Source: Dolichospermum sp. LEGE 00240
Lineage (GTDB): Bacteria; Cyanobacteriota; Cyanobacteriia; Cyanobacteriales; Nostocaceae
Assembly (NCBI RefSeq): GCF_015207875.1
Contig: NZ_JADEVZ010000012.1
Location: 24,403-88,402 of the forward strand
Length of the DNA: 64,000 nt
Direction: 5' to 3'
In this document: one piece after another, positions 36,940-44,447 of the stretch
Numbering within the stretch: position 1 is the stretch's first letter
Layout of the letters: the number at the start of each line of letters is the position of its first letter
Position numbers and translations under genes: made by a program
Notes under the pieces: model-generated
Told to the model about the DNA's origin: nothing
The model's input: the letters and a program-made list of their open reading frames with translations, nothing else
Database searches by the model: none

Positions 36940-37560
36940 CTATTGCACCACAAAAGTTTCTTGACTAATTTTTCGATTATCAAGAAACATTTCCACTTGC
37001 CAATTGCCCACATTTGCCGGAGAATTAATAGTATAACGACAAAAGGTCTCCCAAACAGAAGTTTTAACTTCACGAGTTTGATAATTATTTTGCTTGACAA
37101 TTTGACCACTGGGGTCAATCCAATGACAAGAAAGATTGAGTTTTTTACCGACAGGTGCATCTTTCAAAGTTACCCGATAGAAAAGTTCTGCATTAGCTGA
37201 ACGGGAGATATTGTTTAAATTCCCATTATTTGATTCTAGGGTAATTCTATCCTGTTGGGCGGAAACATTAGCGAGTAGAGAACTTTGTTGTTGATTAAAA
37301 AATACTGTTAGTCCTATTCCTATAATTATAGTCGTAGCTACTCCCAAGCTAATCAATTTATTGCGGTGTTGTTGGACTTCTAAAGCTTGTTTACGCCGCA
37401 CTTGAATCAAGGCTTCATCTAATAATTCCGGTGCTAAATTCAGATCTTGTAGAATGTCTCTAACTTGTTGTTGATCAAGTTCTGCTTCTTGACGTAATTG
37501 CAATGCTTGGACTTCAGTAATTATTTGGTTTAATTGTTCTTGAGTTAGTCGCTGGTTCAT
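36940..37560 (-). CDS. Membrane-anchored protein with N-terminal helical and C-terminal beta domain
   Basis: Residues 1-60 form a charged, Gln-rich helical region facing the cytosol (MNQRLTQEQLNQIITEVQAL...). One membrane helix follows at about 68-88 (LISLGVATTIIIGIGLTVFF). The outer C-terminal part (FYRVTLKDAPVGKKLNLSC..., NWQVEMFLDNRKI) looks like an Ig-like beta-sandwich. I do not recognise a named function. The frame opens with TTG at 37572; ATG at 37560 is preferred. First gene of the AsnB-like operon, so possibly its membrane partner. Confidence 0.7.
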   Translation of the reverse strand: MNQRLTQEQLNQIITEVQALQLRQEAELDQQQVRDILQDLNLAPELLDEALIQVRRKQALEVQQHRNKLISLGVATTIIIGIGLTVFFNQQQSSLLANVSAQQDRITLESNNGNLNNISRSANAELFYRVTLKDAPVGKKLNLSCHWIDPSGQIVKQNNYQTREVKTSVWETFCRYTINSPANVGNWQVEMFLDNRKISQETFVVQ

Positions 37561-37770
37561 AATTAGAGTCAAGAATTAGAATTTAGGATTATGGCTCTTG
37601 AGTCCATAATATGCAAAATTTGAACAAAGAAATCTCATAAAGCTTGCTGTGTAAAATAAATTTTGGATATTGATCAGAAAATTTTAGTTTAGCATAATAA
37701 GTACGGTAGAGCCATTTATATCCAAATATTGTAGTTGTTGAATTTCAGCAATCAAACGAAGAAATAATAT

Positions 37771-38349
37771 TTATCCCCAAACAATTTCCATATTTAAAAT
37801 AAACCCTGGTAAAATATCTTCACCTGATAATTCTTGAGGAGAGTCTAATATTTTCACTGGTTTACCAAGACGATAAATTTCCACTTGGCGCATTTTCCGA
37901 TTAATTAACCAACCTAATTTAACTTCGTTATTTATATACTCTTGCATTTTTGCTCGTGTTTCTTGCAAATTATCACTAGGTGACATTAATTCTAAAACAA
38001 AATCTGGGGCAATTGGTGAGAATTTTGCTTGTTCTGCTACTGTAAGTTTATCCCATCTATCTTTTTTTATCCAAGCAACATCAGGAGAACGATTTGCACC
38101 ATTGGGAAGTTGAAAACAGGTGGAAGAATCGAAACAAACTCCTAATTTAGTTTGACGATTCCAAAACACAAAATCCGCTGCAACTTCTACATTACGTTTT
38201 CCTATTTCTCCTCCGGTTGGTGACATGATCAATATTTCTCCTTTTGCATTGCGTTCAAATTTAACTTCAGGATTTTCTCGACAGAGTTGATAAAATTGGT
38301 TGTCGGTAAGTTGGATAATGGGGTTGAAGTTGACGGTAATAGCTGTCAT
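37771..38349 (-). CDS. Uma2 family endonuclease-like protein
   Basis: A PD-(D/E)XK-fold protein of the large cyanobacterial Uma2 (DUF820) family. Motifs: FYQLCRENPEVKFERNAKGEILIMSPTGGE, RSPDVAWIKKDRW (conserved SPDVAW Asp), FVLELMSPSD (the ExK-like Glu) and KMQEYINNEVKLGWLIN. The molecular role is not established. The frame extends to 38379, but ATG at 38349 has AAGGAG eight bases upstream and gives MTAITVNFNP. 192 aa. Confidence 0.92.
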   Translation of the reverse strand: MTAITVNFNPIIQLTDNQFYQLCRENPEVKFERNAKGEILIMSPTGGEIGKRNVEVAADFVFWNRQTKLGVCFDSSTCFQLPNGANRSPDVAWIKKDRWDKLTVAEQAKFSPIAPDFVLELMSPSDNLQETRAKMQEYINNEVKLGWLINRKMRQVEIYRLGKPVKILDSPQELSGEDILPGFILNMEIVWG

Positions 38350-38401
38350 GATGAATCTCCTTGGGGATAATATCAACATTAACTAAATTATAGAATAAAT
38401 T

Positions 38402-39448
38402 TCATGTTAACGCTTCCTTTAACAAATCCCGATGCAAAAAAGCCCCATTTACTAAAGATTGAATTTTATGAGGTGACAAAGCCGCACCATTATTATAATA
38501 ATCAATCCAAGTTTTACTAATTAAATCTACATCATCTGGTAAATCCTTTAAATCCCAACCAGGTATTTCTAAATCTTCCATTAATCGGTTGACCTTGGGA
38601 TCATAACTCAATGCAAAACAACGAGAACCTTCACTAGCTGCCATAATTAAACTATGGAGACGCATTCCTATGGACATTTCCACGCCGCGAAATACACCTT
38701 TTAAAATTTGTGGATCTTCCGAACAAAGAACTCTACTCACATCTGGTAATTGAGTGTGAATTTTTTCCGCAATTCCTAGATCTTCACTTTTTTGAAATGG
38801 TAATAATAAGATAAAAGCTTGGGTTTCTTTTTGCAAATTAACTAAAGCTTGAGTTAAATTTGCTAACCTATTTTCTGTCAATTGAGGATGATTTCTTAAA
38901 GTAACTGCAATTCTGGGTTTTGGTAAATCTACTAATTCCGGGACTGGCTTCGATTCTAACGCCCAAACTGGGTCAGGGGCAAGGATATGCGGTATACTCC
39001 AATCTGATAATAACTGAGAACTGGAGCGATCGCGCACACTCACTTGAGTACAACCTGCAAAATTCCCCTTTGCTAACGAACGAGTTTGGGAACGCAACAA
39101 TGGACCTATACCCTGTCCCCAGGCAATGGTTTTCAAACCCATAACTTGAGCTAAAGTCATTAATCCGCCATAATAAAAAGGGCTAATGCTGCTGGTAGCA
39201 TCTTGAATTAAACTGCCACCACCCCAAACAAAAGCATCACAAGAACGCAAAGCTTTGATAACCTGTAAAACCGCCATTCGGTTGTAACATTCCACACCAT
39301 AACGCCGATGAGTTTCTTCAGGATTTCCAGAAAGCACCACAGGAGTAACATCAAGTGGTAACATTTGCAGAAGTGTGGCTAACAAAGCTTCATCACCACC
39401 ATTACCCTTACCGTAATACCCAGACAATAAAACCCGCATTTTCCCCAT
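38402..39448 (-). CDS. csaB: Polysaccharide pyruvyl transferase CsaB
   Basis: Transfers a ketal pyruvyl group from PEP to a cell-wall or exopolysaccharide sugar. In other bacteria this creates binding sites for SLH-domain proteins, and cyanobacterial outer membranes use the same anchoring. Motifs: LLSGYYGKGNGGDEALL, FVWGGGSLIQDATS, TIAWGQGIGPL, SVRDRSSSQLL and SIGMRLHSLIMA. 348 aa is normal. Not in an obvious operon. It fits the several glycan genes in the window. Confidence 0.94.
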   Translation of the reverse strand: MGKMRVLLSGYYGKGNGGDEALLATLLQMLPLDVTPVVLSGNPEETHRRYGVECYNRMAVLQVIKALRSCDAFVWGGGSLIQDATSSISPFYYGGLMTLAQVMGLKTIAWGQGIGPLLRSQTRSLAKGNFAGCTQVSVRDRSSSQLLSDWSIPHILAPDPVWALESKPVPELVDLPKPRIAVTLRNHPQLTENRLANLTQALVNLQKETQAFILLLPFQKSEDLGIAEKIHTQLPDVSRVLCSEDPQILKGVFRGVEMSIGMRLHSLIMAASEGSRCFALSYDPKVNRLMEDLEIPGWDLKDLPDDVDLISKTWIDYYNNGAALSPHKIQSLVNGAFLHRDLLKEALT

Positions 39449-39533
39449 TTTGAATTTTAGATTTTAGATTTTGGACTACCAATTTTTTCAACCTAGTTAT
39501 CTACCACTGACAACTGACAACTGACAAACAATT

Positions 39534-39869
39534 ATGCACGTACTTTCAATCCCCACATGGATAATTCATATTTCTAGCGTCATTGAGTGGATAGCCGCAA
39601 TTTGGCTAATTTGGACTTATGGTGAACTTACAGAAAATCGTAGTTGGTGGGGATTGTCCTTTGCCATGTTACCAGCTTTAATTAGCGCAATGTGTGCTTG
39701 TACTTGGCATTATTTCGACAATTCTGAATCATTAGAATGGTTAGTCACCCTACAAGCTACCATGACATTGGTTGGTAACTTTACCCTTTGGGTAGCAGCA
39801 TACATAATTTGGCGTTCCACCAAGTTTGCAAACCCCATTGAGACACAATCCATCAAATCAGAACAATGA
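39534..39869 (+). CDS. DUF2499 membrane protein
   Basis: A small integral membrane protein (111 aa) conserved in cyanobacteria and plastid-bearing eukaryotes, with no known function. It has about three hydrophobic segments and the conserved stretch HISSVIEWIAAIWLIWTYGE, then LSFAMLPALISAMCACTWHYFDN. It overlaps the DUF3593 gene by ATGA. The fixed pairing of these two families suggests one thylakoid or inner-membrane complex (inference). Confidence 0.88.
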   Translation: MHVLSIPTWIIHISSVIEWIAAIWLIWTYGELTENRSWWGLSFAMLPALISAMCACTWHYFDNSESLEWLVTLQATMTLVGNFTLWVAAYIIWRSTKFANPIETQSIKSEQ

Positions 39870-40198
39870 TATCAAAAGAAACCCTCTTTGCCCTCTCTCT
39901 CTTTCCCTATCTGGGTTTCTTGTGGTTTATTAGCCGCAGTCCACAAATGCCACGTTTAGCCCTATATGGATTTTACGGCACATTGGTATTTGTCGCCATC
40001 ACCATTCCCGCCGGCATTTACGCCAAAGTGCAATACGGAGAAGAACTAGCCAATGTAGACTGGTTACATGGTAGCGCAGAAGTCTTTTTAACCCTTGCTA
40101 ACATCTTACTAGTCTTAGGTTTTCGCCAAGCAGTACAGCAATTAGGTGACAGGGAACAGGTGACAGGTGACAGTTCAGAGGGAAGAGGTAAGAAGTAG
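39866..40198 (+). CDS. DUF3593 membrane protein with repeat-derived tail
   Basis: Partner of the DUF2499 protein, 110 aa. The conserved body runs from KETLFALSLFPYLGFLWFIS to HGSAEVFLTLANILLVLGFRQA, with about three membrane segments. The last 18 residues (LGDREQVTGDSSEGRGKK) are hydrophilic. They are encoded by AGGTGAC-type heptamer repeat DNA (40144-40172), so the C-terminus has probably been replaced or extended by repeat insertion. Translation is coupled to DUF2499. Confidence 0.87.
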   Translation: MISKETLFALSLFPYLGFLWFISRSPQMPRLALYGFYGTLVFVAITIPAGIYAKVQYGEELANVDWLHGSAEVFLTLANILLVLGFRQAVQQLGDREQVTGDSSEGRGKK

Positions 40199-40240
40199 GG
40201 AATAGTTAATGGACAACGAACAACTGACAACTGACAAATT

Positions 40241-41014
40241 ATGGAAGTAATCCCCGCAATTGATTTACTAGAAGGTCGCTGTGTGCGACTATATAAAGGA
40301 GACTACGAGCGATCGCAAGTATTCAGCGAAAACCCCGTCGAAGTGGCGAAAATGTGGGCAGACCAAGGTGCGACAAGACTACACTTAGTTGACTTAGACG
40401 GTGCAAAAGCCGGGAAAATCGTCAACTTAGCCGCCATTGCAGCCATTAGAAATAATCTTGACATACCCATTGAAGTTGGGGGAGGATTGCGCGATCGCAC
40501 CAGTGTCGTACAATTATTCAACCTGGGTGTAAATTGGGCAATTCTCGGCACTGTCGCCGTCGAACAACCTCAATTAGTCCAAGAACTTTGTCAAGAATTT
40601 CCCCAACAAATTATTATTGGCATAGATGCCCGTAGCGGCTTAGTCGCAACTCGTGGTTGGTTGGAAACATCAACAGTATTAGCCACCCAACTAGCAGTAC
40701 AGATGCAAGAATTAGGTGCAGCAGCCATTATTTACACTGATATTAACCGTGACGGCACGCTACAAGGACCCAATTTAGACGCATTACGAGAACTCGCAGC
40801 AGCAATTTCCATACCCGTAATTGCTTCCGGTGGCGTAAGTTCCGTCACCGATTTATTAAGTTTATTAGCCTTAGAACCCCAAGGTGTCACAGGTGTGATA
40901 GTCGGTAAAGCCTTGTACACTGGCGATATTATCCTCAAAGAAGGATTACAAGCTATTGGACCGGGAAGACTGCAAGATATACCCCCAGATTTCGGTATTT
41001 CTAGCATTGCATAA
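40241..41014 (+). CDS. hisA: Phosphoribosylformimino-5-aminoimidazole carboxamide ribotide isomerase
   Basis: Histidine pathway isomerase, a TIM barrel. It has [22 protein letters not shown] with the catalytic Asp 8, [17 protein letters not shown] (first phosphate loop), [14 protein letters not shown] with the second catalytic Asp, and [13 protein letters not shown] (second phosphate loop). 257 aa is normal. It makes the substrate of HisHF, whose HisH is at the left window edge. Confidence 0.97.
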   Translation: MEVIPAIDLLEGRCVRLYKGDYERSQVFSENPVEVAKMWADQGATRLHLVDLDGAKAGKIVNLAAIAAIRNNLDIPIEVGGGLRDRTSVVQLFNLGVNWAILGTVAVEQPQLVQELCQEFPQQIIIGIDARSGLVATRGWLETSTVLATQLAVQMQELGAAAIIYTDINRDGTLQGPNLDALRELAAAISIPVIASGGVSSVTDLLSLLALEPQGVTGVIVGKALYTGDIILKEGLQAIGPGRLQDIPPDFGISSIA

Positions 41015-41040
41015 AATGAATTAGCAATATACAGAAACCC

Positions 41041-41064
41041 CCAGGGGCGCAGGGCCTGCGCCCT
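41041..41064. repeat. GC-rich hairpin GGGGCGCAGGGCCTGCGCCC
   Basis: A near-perfect palindrome 27 bases after the hisA stop, possibly a terminator. An identical core is at 46862-46882. Confidence 0.75.
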
Positions 41065-41128
41065 TGATTATATTGATTGTTGCTAGGATTGAATCAAGAT
41101 TATACTTACTCAATAAATTAGTAATTTT

Positions 41129-41563
41129 ATGCCAAGAAAAGACCAGGGTTGGGTGACATTTCAAACATCCGAAGAAGAACGGAAGATATTAGAAGAATTT
41201 TGTCAAAACTCCCAACGGACTAAAACAGAGATTTTGCGAGAATTAGTCCGGGGACTTAAACAATATTCAGCACCGTCTATATCATCATCAACTTCACCAG
41301 AACAAGCGGAAACAAAAAATGTTGAATTTGAAATTGTTAGTCCCAAAAAAGCCTTAAAAGTTAGTTCCCGCAATGTTTTAAAAGGAATTGTAAAACGAGT
41401 CACTATAGGCAGTATAAATACCGAAATAACTTTAGAAATCGTTCAGAAAGTTGAATTAACTTCCATGATTACTAGGGTTTCGGCTGAAGAATTAGAATTA
41501 TCTGAAGGGACAGAAGCCTATGCTGTAATTAAATCTAATGATATTGTTATCGCCAAAGATTAG
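41129..41563 (+). CDS. Ribbon-helix-helix / Mop (TOBE) fusion regulator
   Basis: The N-terminal 45 residues look like an RHH DNA-binding domain (WVTFQTSEEERKILEEFCQ then RTKTEILRELVRGL). After a Ser/Pro linker, the C-terminal 70 residues form a molbindin/TOBE domain (SSRNVLKGIVKRVTIGSINTEITLEI, ITRVSAEELELSEGTEAYAVIKSNDIVIAKD). Mop domains bind molybdate or tungstate. The inferred role is an oxyanion-responsive repressor, unlike the winged-helix ModE. No mod transporter genes are nearby. 144 aa. Confidence 0.82.
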   Translation: MPRKDQGWVTFQTSEEERKILEEFCQNSQRTKTEILRELVRGLKQYSAPSISSSTSPEQAETKNVEFEIVSPKKALKVSSRNVLKGIVKRVTIGSINTEITLEIVQKVELTSMITRVSAEELELSEGTEAYAVIKSNDIVIAKD

Positions 41564-41602
41564 AAATAGATATAAATACAGCGGTTTTTGCTTTAATAAA
41601 TA

Positions 41603-41715
41603 CTACCAAGGGCGGGAAACCCCTACCAAGGGCGGGGAAACCCCTACCAAGGGCGGGGAAACCCCTACCAAGGGCGGGGAAACCCCTACCAAGGGCGGGG
41701 AAACCCCGCCCCTAC
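41603..41715. repeat. Minisatellite, unit CTACCAAGGGCGGGGAAACC-C (21 bp)
   Basis: Five tandem units, the first lacking one G, ending in a complete GGGCGGGGAAACCCCGCCCC hairpin plus TAC. A 76-codon frame across it encodes ETPTKGG repeats but has no independent coding support. Confidence 0.92.
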
Positions 41716-41744
41716 GGATTCATAACAGGAGAAAGTGCTGTAAA

Positions 41745-41990
41745 CTTTCTCAAAATTCAAAAAGCTAGAAAAAATTAGTCGGTCTTAACCGACTTTAGCT
41801 ATTAGACAGGGAATTGATTCCCTGGCTTTCTCAAAATTCAAAAAGCTAGAAAAAATTAGTCGGTTTTAACCGACTTTAGCTATTAGACAGGGAATTGATT
41901 CCCTGGCTTTCTCAAAATTCAAAAAGCTAGAAAAAATTAGTCGGTTTTAACCGACTTTAGCTATTAGACAGGGAATTGATTCCCTGGCTA
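41745..41990. repeat. Three tandem 81-bp units, each with two palindromes
   Basis: Units start CTTTCTCAAAATTC at 41745, 41826 and 41907 and are almost identical. Each contains AGTCGGTTTTAACCGACT and CAGGGAATTGATTCCCTG, so the array can form six hairpins. There are no variable spacers, so it is not CRISPR. It lies between the RHH-Mop gene and the converging DUF427 gene. Confidence 0.93.
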
Positions 41991-42011
41991 TATGGTTAAT
42001 TTAATCTTAGT

Positions 42012-42293
42012 CTAAGCCTCGACTTTTACACCCTTCCAGAAAGCAACATAACCTTCGATATTTTTAGCTTTTTCCTTAGTGCTAGGATAGAACCAAGCGG
42101 CATCTTTGTTAACTTGTCCACCAACTTCAATACTATAGTAACTAGCAACCCCTTTCCAAGGACAAGTGGTATGAGTGCTACTGTCTGTAAAGTATTCCTT
42201 ATTAACAGCGTCAGCAGGGAAATAATGATTTCCTTCAACAACTACAGTCTTATCGCTTTCGGCTAGAATAGCACCATTCCAAATTGCTTTCAT
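42012..42293 (-). CDS. DUF427 family protein
   Basis: A 93-aa protein of the DUF427 family. Typical blocks are MKAIWNGAILAES, VEGNHYFP, SSTHTTCPWKGVASYYSIEVGG and AAWFYPSTKEKAKNIEGYVAFW. The fold is small and mostly beta. A function is not established. No signal peptide. It stands alone, convergent with the repeat-rich region. Confidence 0.92.
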   Translation of the reverse strand: MKAIWNGAILAESDKTVVVEGNHYFPADAVNKEYFTDSSTHTTCPWKGVASYYSIEVGGQVNKDAAWFYPSTKEKAKNIEGYVAFWKGVKVEA

Positions 42294-42435
42294 AATTAAA
42301 AAAAAGTTAACAATTCATATTGTTACATTGAAAATGATAATTTATTAACGTGATACACTAAATTATAGTAATTTTTTTCAAAATACCACCCTGTAAATAT
42401 CGAAATAACTTTTATTGATTATATATAGTAAATTT

Positions 42436-43926
42436 ATGAAACCAGAGGATTTTACCACAACGGCGACTGATGATTGGGATGTCTTCTTACCCAAAAACCA
42501 TAAAAATCAACCCATAGACAATCAAGCATACCGCATTTTTGACCCCCAATGGCAACCAGCAATATTATCCTGGTTTGGACGCAAAGATGTACCCCAAGAG
42601 TCAAAAGAGGCATTTATTCAAGCTTTGGTCAATTTTGAAGATGGCTGTGTACCATATCAGGGTAAGGGTTTTTATGGTTATCGCGCCTATTTTTTAGCAG
42701 CAGCAGCGATCGCTCAATTCCCAGAATCGGCAAAAGCTGATAACATAGTTCAACAACTGGTAAATTGGAAATTAGATTATTATCGTTTCAATAGCATTGA
42801 ACAGCAAGTCACTGTAGGACTTCAAGAAACCGACAGAACCAAAGCTATAGATACTTTAGTCCAATCAATTAACACATTACAACAAAATTTTACCCTTTCT
42901 CTCGCCATTACCAGCTTAGAAACAATCGGATCTGGTAGTGAAAAAGCCATTATCGCTTTAATACAACTATTGAATACGTCACAGGATAAAGACATTTGTA
43001 GACGAGTAGTTAAAAGCTTAGGAAAAGTAGGCATTGGTAATAAACAAGCTATTTCTGCCTTAATAGAAATTATAAATACATCAGATAATAATGATATCCG
43101 TAAGCAAGCGACTGAAAGCTTAGGAGAAATAGGCTATGGTAATGAACAAGCTATTTCCGCCTTATTGCAAATTTTAGATACAGCAAAAAATGATGCTATT
43201 TATTGGCAAGTAGCTGAAAGCTTAGGTAAAATAGGCATTGGCAATGAAAAAGCTGTTTCTACTCTAGTACAATTACTAGATAAATCGGGCAATAAATATA
43301 CAAATAGATTAGGAAAAATAGACAATAACCACGAAAAAGCCGTTATTCTCCAAGCAGCTACGACCCCATATCAAATAGAGACTGATCACAAAAAAGCCAT
43401 TGCCGACTTAATCCAAAGTCTAGATATATCAGAGGATGAAGAAGCGATTAGTCAAGCACTTTATACATTAGGAGAAATAGGCAAAGGTGATGTAAAAGCT
43501 ATTTCTGCTTTAGGGCAACTTTTAGATACATCAGAGAATGAGTACATCCTTGTGCAAGTAGCCGAAAGCTTAGGAAATATAGATCCTGGTAACGAAAAAG
43601 CTATCTCCACTTTATTACAACTTATAAATACATCAGAAAATGATGGAATTATTGTCTATGCACTAGAAAGTTTAGGCAATATAGGTATAAATAATGAAAA
43701 AGCCATTGCCGCATTAGTGCAACTTCTGGATAAATCACAGAATGAGTACACCCATAAACTAGCCGCTAAAAGCTTAGGAAAGATAGTCACCAGCAATAAA
43801 GATATATTCTTGGTGGTGCAAGCTTTACGTCGCTATAAACTAGATAGTGAAGACTATGATCTGATTTGGAATTGCGCCCAAAATATGCCCTATCCAGAAT
43901 TTTATCAAGCTTGGCATCATTCTTGA
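42436..43926 (+). CDS. HEAT-repeat protein
   Basis: The N-terminal region (about residues 1-120) is specific: DDWDVFLPKNHKNQPIDNQAYRIFDPQWQPAILSWFGRKDVPQ. It is followed by about nine HEAT-like repeats built on the pattern SLGKIGIGNEKAISALVQLLDTSEN, ending in a short helical tail. Alpha-solenoids of this type mediate protein contacts; some cyanobacterial ones are phycobilin lyases, but I see no basis for that here. A frame extends to a TTG at 42415; ATG at 42436 is preferred. 496 aa. Confidence 0.85.
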   Translation: MKPEDFTTTATDDWDVFLPKNHKNQPIDNQAYRIFDPQWQPAILSWFGRKDVPQESKEAFIQALVNFEDGCVPYQGKGFYGYRAYFLAAAAIAQFPESAKADNIVQQLVNWKLDYYRFNSIEQQVTVGLQETDRTKAIDTLVQSINTLQQNFTLSLAITSLETIGSGSEKAIIALIQLLNTSQDKDICRRVVKSLGKVGIGNKQAISALIEIINTSDNNDIRKQATESLGEIGYGNEQAISALLQILDTAKNDAIYWQVAESLGKIGIGNEKAVSTLVQLLDKSGNKYTNRLGKIDNNHEKAVILQAATTPYQIETDHKKAIADLIQSLDISEDEEAISQALYTLGEIGKGDVKAISALGQLLDTSENEYILVQVAESLGNIDPGNEKAISTLLQLINTSENDGIIVYALESLGNIGINNEKAIAALVQLLDKSQNEYTHKLAAKSLGKIVTSNKDIFLVVQALRRYKLDSEDYDLIWNCAQNMPYPEFYQAWHHS

Positions 43927-43931
43927 TTAAA

Positions 43932-44060
43932 TTAAAGTTCAATTACCTCCAAAAACGGATTCACAATTTGTAAAGTATTTTCAATAATTAAGCCATTTTG
44001 CATATCTTCCGAGTAAAGAATACTTGCTTCTCCTAAAACTGCACTAGCAACGATGAGACC
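43932..44060 (-). pseudogene. VapC-type PIN toxin, C-terminal remnant
   Basis: Reads GLIVASAVLGEASILYSEDM then NGLIIENTLQIVNPFLEVIEL and a stop. This is the usual C-terminus of cyanobacterial PIN-domain toxins, including the last acidic SEDM motif. The first two thirds, with the other catalytic Asp residues, are missing. The remnant begins a few bases after the antitoxin stop codon, so the toxin start was deleted while the antitoxin stayed. Confidence 0.75.
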
Positions 44061-44063
44061 ATT

Positions 44064-44297
44064 TCACCAGCGCTCATTTGCTTCCTCTCTGGTGAGTGGA
44101 TTGAACCCTGATATTTGCATGGGATTTGCTGTTAACTGGGCGATAATACCCGTTAGTGGAAAGTGTTTCTTTGTTGGTGCAGGTTGCAAAATTATGATTT
44201 GTACTATTTCGGCGCTGCATATTTGTTCTTGATACTCAACGGGAATTTCAATTTTACCGTTGTTTACCCTAGCTTGAAATTGTGTGTTTATACTCAT
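44064..44297 (-). CDS. Antitoxin of a broken VapBC-type pair
   Basis: 77 aa from MSINTQFQARVNNGKIEIP, an AbrB/SpoVT-like beta start, to FNPLTREEANERW, a typical C-terminal toxin-binding tail of antitoxins paired with PIN toxins. The frame runs further upstream to a TTG at 44390, but that part is not family-like. Its toxin is reduced to a fragment, so it can no longer serve its original function in cis. Confidence 0.72.
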   Translation of the reverse strand: MSINTQFQARVNNGKIEIPVEYQEQICSAEIVQIIILQPAPTKKHFPLTGIIAQLTANPMQISGFNPLTREEANERW

Positions 44298-44447
44298 ACT
44301 TAAAGCTGTACTAAGCCTACCCATGAGACTGATTTCGATGAAATAGCCCCTCCTATAATTATAACTACTATCCCTCTGCCAATTCCCCAACGTGCGTTAA
44401 AATTCTAATATATTCATCACAACTCAGACACGCAACAGCCATCTACC

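Noticed and set aside
41538..41768. 76-codon frame with ETPTKGG repeats
   Set aside because: It is only the 21-bp minisatellite read in frame; start and end are unrelated sequence.
41745..41990. CRISPR-like repeat array
   Set aside because: The 81-bp units are near-identical throughout with no variable spacers, and no cas genes are in the window.
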